Positions 1 to 7,600 of a stretch of 12,679 bases of DNA are shown here, one piece after another. The translations under genes were made by a program, and so were the position numbers. Location of the stretch: contig JAOXYB010043137.1 of assembly GCA_028565635.1 (NCBI GenBank), forward strand, positions 1-12,679. The letters run 5' to 3'. This DNA comes from Phoronis ovalis (taxonomy: Eukaryota; Phoronida; Phoronidae). Every line of letters begins with the position of its first letter. Within the stretch, counting starts at the first letter, position 1. The notes below the pieces were generated by a model that was given only the letters and a program-made list of their open reading frames with translations, was not told the origin of the DNA and searched no databases.

Positions 1-1590
1 GCGGCCTCGACCAATAAACGTTTTTTCGAACACTATTTCGCCATATTGTTCAGTTACCCGACCAATATTTGTATAGTGTAAGTAGAGTAAGATTGATATC
101 TTGGAAAATGAAGACAATATAAGTTACAAAATCTTGGACTTTTTTGTACGTTCTTCCGTTATTAGTAGTTTATGCTTTTGACAAAATTGCAGATGTTTTT
201 CTAATCCTGATTTTTTCATAGCAAGTATATCAACCATACCCAACTTGCTGTAATTGAGACTAAAACGAAAGTACAGTTTTTGTGCATTGGGCTTGATTTT
301 ACTTCATTAGACCAACTCAACAGAAAAACGTTTTTATAAAGTTCATGCACATATAAAATAGAGCAACATTCACCTAACTATTATTTCTTCATAATGTGTG
401 CGTACACACTTTCACACACTACCAGTTAATTTTCGTGCAGTCTTGTCCACACTGATTTTGAGAAAATCGCGTTAGAACAAAATCTACCCATGAATCACAC
501 TATTCCAGTGGCAAATAGGCCCTAATTTCAATTCGATTTTTAAAAAATTGTAATGATCTCTGGAATTTTATTACTTTAGTCAGAAAATACAACATGTTGA
601 CATTATAAAACACCCAAAATTAAAACGCCAAGTCCCCCAAAAAAGAAAAAATAAAGTATTAATATGTCGGTACTATATATACTCGTATGTAGTGTCAACA
701 GCCTCGTGCTATGGTGTACTTAATATATAGGCTAATGACAATGAAAAACGCTATCAATTTCTTTCATAATACAAAAACTAACAAACTTTTTTTTTAAATT
801 GAGTGCAATCATGCAGTATTTGGAATATCTAAAATAGTTCTTTTTTCTGGCATATGTAATAATTTATTGCACAAGTTTACGTAATATGTTTTATTTCTTT
901 CAGACTAAAACTACATACATGTAGCTAGTAAAAGCAAGGTTTTTCAATCAAATTTCACATTATTTCGTGTTTGTATCATAGTTGTTTTCGCCCGCAAAAA
1001 AGTATTTTGTCATAAATGCAATAAATAACGCAAATCTGTCTTTTATTACTCTGCCAAGAAAAGTAAATCCATTTTCAGATATACGAGAGAAATGCACAGC
1101 AAAAATATCAGCATCGCGTGGTCCTATATAAAAAAAAGAAAGTTGAACTTAATTTAAATAGAGATGGCTAGCGACATTTTACTGGGGGTACGGATTTCAG
1201 GTACGGATAGAAATTGCGCAGTAAATTATGTTTTTTAAAGAGAATCCGAACGTTTAGCTGCAGTTTATTATTATGATAATGATACATGTCATAGATGGTA
1301 AAACGAGAACCATGCATCAATTAAGCATCAGATTCTAATTGATTTTCCCATTCCCCAAATAGTATTATATCGTCTTATATTAAGTAACCTTACTCTTGGC
1401 GGAAAATTCCATCCAGTCACCCTAATATGTGGTAGACGTGATAGGCACATCGCGCCCAAACAACGTACCGGCAACGTTAATTCTGCATAATCGTCACATT
1501 TTTTGTGTGACATACGGTTACCTCGGAAAGGTGACATAGTGATTAAACTATGTTTTAGGTAATAAACATCATAGGGTGCGTAGTGGGATT
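1..1590. other. Upstream non-coding DNA, no gene recognised
   Basis: This stretch is AT-rich with many homopolymer runs and stop codons in all frames. The only longer open frame, on the minus strand at 1328-1537, has no recognisable motif and lies just upstream of the chitinase promoter, so I treat it as chance. A small hairpin (GTCACA, T-rich loop, TGTGAC) sits near 1494-1512. I see no clear transposon ends, RNA gene or conserved block. Distal regulatory DNA of the downstream gene may be here but cannot be pointed to. Confidence 0.6.
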
Positions 1591-1593
1591 GGT

Positions 1594-1626
1594 TATATAT
1601 ATCCGTTTCCTTATATTATCAGACGA
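1594..1626 (+). promoter_or_regulatory. TATA box and probable transcription start
   Basis: A TATATATAT run at 1594-1602 is followed about 27 bp downstream by an initiator-like TCAGAC, with the A at 1621 as the likely start site. The spacing is right for a TATA-dependent RNA polymerase II promoter. The first ATG downstream (1637) is the proposed start codon and has A at -3 (CAACAATGA). The predicted 5' UTR is only about 16 nt. The TSS is inferred, not measured. Confidence 0.6.
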
Positions 1627-1636
1627 AACTTCAACA

Positions 1637-1645
1637 ATGAAATTG
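1637..1645 (+). CDS. Chitinase exon 1: start codon, MKL
   Basis: A nine-base coding exon (ATG AAA TTG) is followed by a strong GTGAGT donor, ending in phase 0. It was chosen because it is the first ATG after the TATA box, has a purine at -3, and joins in frame to a hydrophobic stretch in exon 2. Very short first coding exons are hard for gene finders, so transcript evidence would be decisive. Confidence 0.65.
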
Positions 1646-4600
1646 GTGAGTTGTTTTATCAATAACAGTAATAGTTTCACTGCAGATTTGAGCACAGTTT
1701 TAAGCACGATAGGGGCAAAAACAATGTAAGTTACAATTATAAAATAATTTAATGTTTTTTTATCAAAATTAACTTAATCATTTTTTTAAAATATGGACAT
1801 ACTATAACACTAAACTTGTAAATAACATAAAGTTGAATATGTAAGAATGAAATTATTTTTGATATTATATTTTTATTTTTGTAGAGTTTACAAGCGTGTT
1901 TCTTAGTTATTACAACAGTAACGAGTAAGTTTTGATTTAATTTTAGTGTGTAATGGCACGTATTCTGTTTTAAAAGCGTGCAATAATAAATTCATTTTAA
2001 CTATCATTATGATTATTATGATCAGTGACCTATTGTGCAACATGTAAACAACAAAATGGAAGAGATAGATGATACAAGAATATATGTTAAGTCAACAGAT
2101 GATAAATATTTGCATCACTTCTTGAATCACCGGAGCGTGATGGGGCACCCACTAAGAGAATTCACACCTGTGAACAACAGGTCCAGGAACATAATTCATG
2201 CAGAGGCAATGATTACAAGACCTGTTGTTTATTGGTGTGAATGCCCCCTTGTCGGTAACTCATCACCCTCAGATGATTCACACAGTAAGGTAACATTTAT
2301 CGGTTCATGTTTCCCCGACTATAATATATTTGTTGTCTACATTTGCATGTTTGATATAGTAATACTGATCATTATAATGTTTTAATTTCATTTACGTTAC
2401 ACACGTTTCGCCTTATATTTGACCCCTTGCTATATCATATTATGTATACAGGTCAAAACTGTATGATGAAAACATAATACGTAGTATTTATGTCGTAGTA
2501 TACGTTCAAGCAGACTACAAAAGGGTGTGTTATTTCACCAACTGGGCACAATGGCGTGAATCATGGGGTAATTTCGCTGTTAACGACATTGATGCATCCT
2601 TATGTTCGCATCTTATCTACGCTTTTGTACAGCTGGATAATGCTACTGGTTCATGGAATCTAGCCACTATTGAACACAATGACGTAGGTGAGTGACAAAA
2701 ATATGTGAGATTTCTTGTGAATAAGCGGTATAAAATTATGTTAATATATACATAAACTGTTAGACTTGCTCAAGTCCCTATGAACTTTAAAAAAAAAAAA
2801 TGTTTTTTTTTTTTATTGATCATATATATGTTGAGTGTTAGCCGTCCAACACCCAATATATATATGATAGCAAAAAAAAAAAAAATTTCGAGAATTAAAC
2901 CTAATTTTTTTTTTTTTTTTTTTTTTTTTATGTTCACAAGGACTTGAGCAAGTCTAATAAACTGTGTACTACACGTTGTTCCATAATGTATAACGAATTG
3001 AATTTTTGCGATAACTTCAGGAAAAACATATGTCCACTATTAATAAAACACAAAAAAACACATTTCCACTCCTATTGTAACAATACGCGCAGAATAAGTA
3101 ACGTAAACATTTTTTTTCTTTCTGTTTCAAAGGGGGAAGTGCGCGTGTTTTCCTGTCAGTTCAAAATAGGGGTGCGCTACTATTGCAAAAGGGGGCGCGT
3201 TACTATTTCATTACATTAATGGTCCTCCATTTCAAATGGGGGTGCGTTATCATTAAATATGTTCCTCCCATTTCAAAAGGGGGATGCATTCGTACCCAAC
3301 GCACCCCCCATCTGACGGGCCTGGATTTAACTGAATTCATTATATGTTAGTAATTTATCAATTATTTTCTTCTTACTAATAGAAAGCTACAAAAAAATTC
3401 AAGCACTGAAATCTAATCACCCTGGTCTGAAAACCCTAGTAGCTGTCGGAGGCTACACTCATGGCACTGAGAGATTTACAGCGTTATCAACAACCCAGTC
3501 AAGCATACAAGAGTTCGCTAAAAAATCTGTATCGTTTCTACGAGAACATGAGTTTGATGGTTTAGATTTGGACTGGGAGTTTCCTGGACATGCTGAGAGT
3601 CCACCGGAAGATAAACAGAGGTTTACTGCTTTAGTAAAGGTTAGTCCATTTAAACCTGCATGATGACGATACTATATATGAGGATTATGATGACAATGGA
3701 TACGAAGACAAAGACTACAATAAAATGCTTATGTTCAACACTAGGTCACACACGTTTTTGAAAAACATTAATTTTTACTTTTTGCATGCTGTATTACGTT
3801 AGTTTGATCCCTTTTAGAAAACGAATCGAATTATAGATGATATATATCGCTTATATCTGGGACAAAACTTACATGCTTTATATTTCATTGAAATACATGT
3901 TGTAGGAACGGGTAGGAACCTTTCATTGTAATAAGAACAAATTTGATTAGGTGTTATTATCCATTGCTTAAAGAGTAATTTATTTTCAGGAACTGCACAA
4001 AGCTTTTAGTGACGAATCCAGGAGTCAAGGCCAAGATAGACTTCTCCTTACAGCAGCTGTATCTGTTGGAAAACATGTCATTGAAGGTGGATATGAAATA
4101 CCTCAATTATCAAAGTAAGAATTTGTTACATTGTTACAATTGTTAATCATGTTCTAATTTTTTTAGATTCGCAAATGTATAAATATTGTCTGTGGTGATC
4201 GCCCCGATCGGTCTATGTGCAACTTTTTGATAAATATTTGCGCGTTTCAGTTACCTCGATTGGTTTAATTTGATGGCATATGACTACAACGGTAGATGGA
4301 ACAAAAAAACTGGTGCGAACGCTCCTCTGTTACCAAGACAGAATATGACAGAAGATGAGTCAACACTAAATATAGTAAGCATTTAAAAATAATAGAATAC
4401 ATGTGTAAAGAATAAAGTAACTATTAGTTTTATATGTAATGATTTTTACAGTATACTTGAAAATGCATGTCCACTTAAATCTGAATACATATTCTTCATA
4501 TGCATGAAATTAAAAATATATTTTGCCTGTACAGGATTGGACAGTGGATCATTACATCACACATGGCGCCCCTGCCTCAAAGTTGGTACTCGGTATCGGA

Positions 4601-7600
4601 GCATACGGCCAATCATTTGCACTGGCAGATAAGAATCAGACTGCTGTTGGTAGTGCAGCAACAGAGTTTGAGGAAAAACCAGGAAGATATACAAAGCAAA
4701 GCGGATTATTGTCATACTATGAGGTATATTTCTGGATGCTTAACTGTTCAGTTTATTCCGGGCGTTTATTTTCAGGGGGAGCCTAGTATGAGACGAATGT
4801 GGCGATTTTAGGTAGGTTCAAGAGATTGAAACCTTTTCAGCACAACTAACGAAATAGTAATTTAAAGACTTAAATAGAAATATTTATCATAACAAGATGA
4901 AACTAGTAATTAAAGTAAACTGCAATATTTATAAAAACTGTACTCCGCAGCCTAAAATCCTCAGCTATTATGGCCTTGAGACGCTGTAGTGAATGCTTTT
5001 TATGATTAATTTACCTACCCAATAGTCCTTCAATCGACTGACAAAATGTGTTTTCCTATCTCTGTTTCTACTGAATCCTATCAGCGTTATGTACTTTTTA
5101 AAAAAATTTAACCGTAATACATATAACAGCAATGCGTACAACGACACATCATGCAGGAAAAAATGTAAAATCATGTTTTATATTATTACATATTCATTAT
5201 ATCATATTATATCCTAATCAAACGTGTAGGTGATGAGCAGGTAATAAATTGGAAAGAAGCAAATTCTACATTTTACATAGAACTACACTTCTTAACTTAT
5301 TATAATAAACTTTGTTATAGATTTGTGAATTATTGCGTGGTGACTTCACAGAAAAAGTCTGGACAAGGAACTGGGACGATCAACAAAAGTTCCCTTACGC
5401 CTACAGTTCTTTTACCGGTGACTGGGTTAGTTATGATGATGAAATAAGCGTTACTATCAAGGTCTGTGGAATAATTTTACTCTCTATAATAATTACCTGC
5501 ATAAATTTTATATAAGATTACAATCATGAAAACTAAAATGTCCCAAATGCCAGCAAAACACGTGATTACATTAGTCAGCAGGTCAGAAATGTCCAACACC
5601 TTAAGTTGAATATCATATACACTGAGAGATAATTATCATAATTTTATTCCGTTGGCAAATGCTGTTTATATACGAATCCAGTGTCGTCTTGCATTTTGTG
5701 CCAAGAAAAACCAAGCTCGACTTTGACCTGCCACGTATTTATTGTAATTTTTTAATACATTTCAATGATTTTTACTGCAGGTTGAATTTATAAAGAACAA
5801 AAGGTTAGGAGGCGCTATGATATGGGCGCTTGACTTTGATGATTTTACTGGGAGACGGTGTAACATGGGAAAATATCCATTATTGACCACTATAAACAAA
5901 GTTTTGAACGGGGCAAATACTCAAACAACCGCACCATCTTTGACACCAATTGAAGGTAATAACTATGTACAACCTTCTTTTAGTCAGTGAAAAGGGGTCA
6001 AAATTTAAAAGTGGAAAATCTCATTTAGGGTTTTTTTCACTGAAAACTCATTCATGAAAACTCATAAACATGAGAACCAGTTATTCCGTCGAGTCGGATC
6101 CTTGGGTGCTATTAGAGCAAAAAATTGTAAACAATTGCTTTCTATGATAATCATTATCTTCATCTTTTGGAACATACTGCTAATGCTGGCCAACCGTCTC
6201 CTTTATTTTTTCGGCACAAGGTAAATACAGGTCACAGTGCAAGCTGATTATAATTTTGACCTTGATTACTTCCAATATGCCTTACTGGGGGTCATGTTTG
6301 TTTCCTAGAGGGTATGCATACCAAAAGACGCAGAGCTGACTAAACGATTCGAAGGTGGATTCACGAAGAACAATAAATGGTTGGGTGTATTACGGGGTGT
6401 ATTAGGCTGGGTAGTATTTTAGAATGACCTTGAAAATGTGTCAAGTGATGATCTAAATCTTCAACTTTTATTGTGACGGTACATCGCTTTATATACATGT
6501 ATGTATTATGTAATACTTCAAAAATTGCAGGACTGCAACCTACCTACCCGGTACTCAGGTTATTTTTTGGTGGGGGTGTGCAGCCGAGTTGAAAATGTTG
6601 GATTTGGACTGTATACTTTTTACTGTATTTTTTGGATTGCTACCGTAACGATATTAAAAAATTTGGATTGCTACAGCAAATAATTTGGATTAATTTTAGG
6701 TTTGTATCCATAATTCCATTAACAAATTTTGGAATTTGGTTTGTATCAGTCAGTTTGCGTAAAAAATTGCTATACTCAAATATTTTAAAATTTTGGATTG
6801 CTACCCTTATATTTCACAAAATTTGGATTACTATCCTAAAATTTCAAAAAATTTGGATTGGGTTTGCTACCACAAGCTAAAATTTTGGATTGGGTTCCGC
6901 GGCACATCCCCGTAGTCAAAAAAAACTTGAGTACCCCTCGGGCCCACCTACAATCTAAAACATGATCTGATTCTAGAGATGAGATGGGCATCTGACATTA
7001 CAAATGTCTTGTTTTGTAGATAATGGAAACTATATGCGTGTTTGTTATTTTACCAACTGGTCGAAATACAGAACAGCAGGTGGAACATTTACAGTGAAAC
7101 AAATCGACACAGATATGTGCACACACCTTATTTTTGCTTTCGCCAACATCAGAAACGGAACCGGGTACATCATTTCAATAAATGAAGGCGACGACAAATA
7201 TATGTCCGATATGGGGCTAGGTATGCCGAACGGCGGGTTTTTTCATCTTTCACTTTAGTAGGTTAACAAATGAAGGCTGTAATAAAATGTGCAAATTTCA
7301 TGTAAAAGTTTTTATTGTACGTTGTATGAACAAAAATTTTCTTTAATTTTAATTTTAAAGGGACTTAGAGAATGTACTTATTAATCTTTCTCTAGTTACT
7401 GTGACAAGTTTGCATTTTTACCCGGTATTCATAACCGGATGTGCATAACTATTAGACAGTACTGTACACAGGAATTTACGTAATACTGACATATATGAAT
7501 TAAGACTACAGTTAATATTGAATTTTCTAAAATTTATCTAAAAACATATGGTAGTGTATGGGTATATAGCAACTTCTCACTGTCCTATGAACGACTGTTG

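Noticed and set aside
1328-1537. Minus-strand 69-codon open frame upstream of the promoter
   Set aside because: No motif and no support from context; length is within chance for this region.
2035-2385. 116-codon plus-strand open frame as a separate gene or cryptic exon
   Set aside because: It lies within an inverted-repeat foldback, has no recognisable motif, and the surrounding gene splices cleanly from exon 2 to exon 3 in phase without it.
2871-2929. Poly(A)/poly(T) runs as a retroposon tail
   Set aside because: They are inside the palindromic element and pair with each other; the element has terminal inverted repeats and a target duplication of DNA-transposon type.
6501-6880. Two overlapping open frames in intron 9 as small genes
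   Set aside because: They follow the 30-31-bp period of the degenerate repeat and contain only repeat-encoded FWIA/IWI-like peptides.
5955-7020. Two separate adjacent single-domain chitinase genes
   Set aside because: No promoter, start codon with signal peptide, or poly(A) site is clear between the domains. Exon 9 ends in phase 1 and exon 10 begins in phase 1. A retained-intron isoform is kept as a finding.
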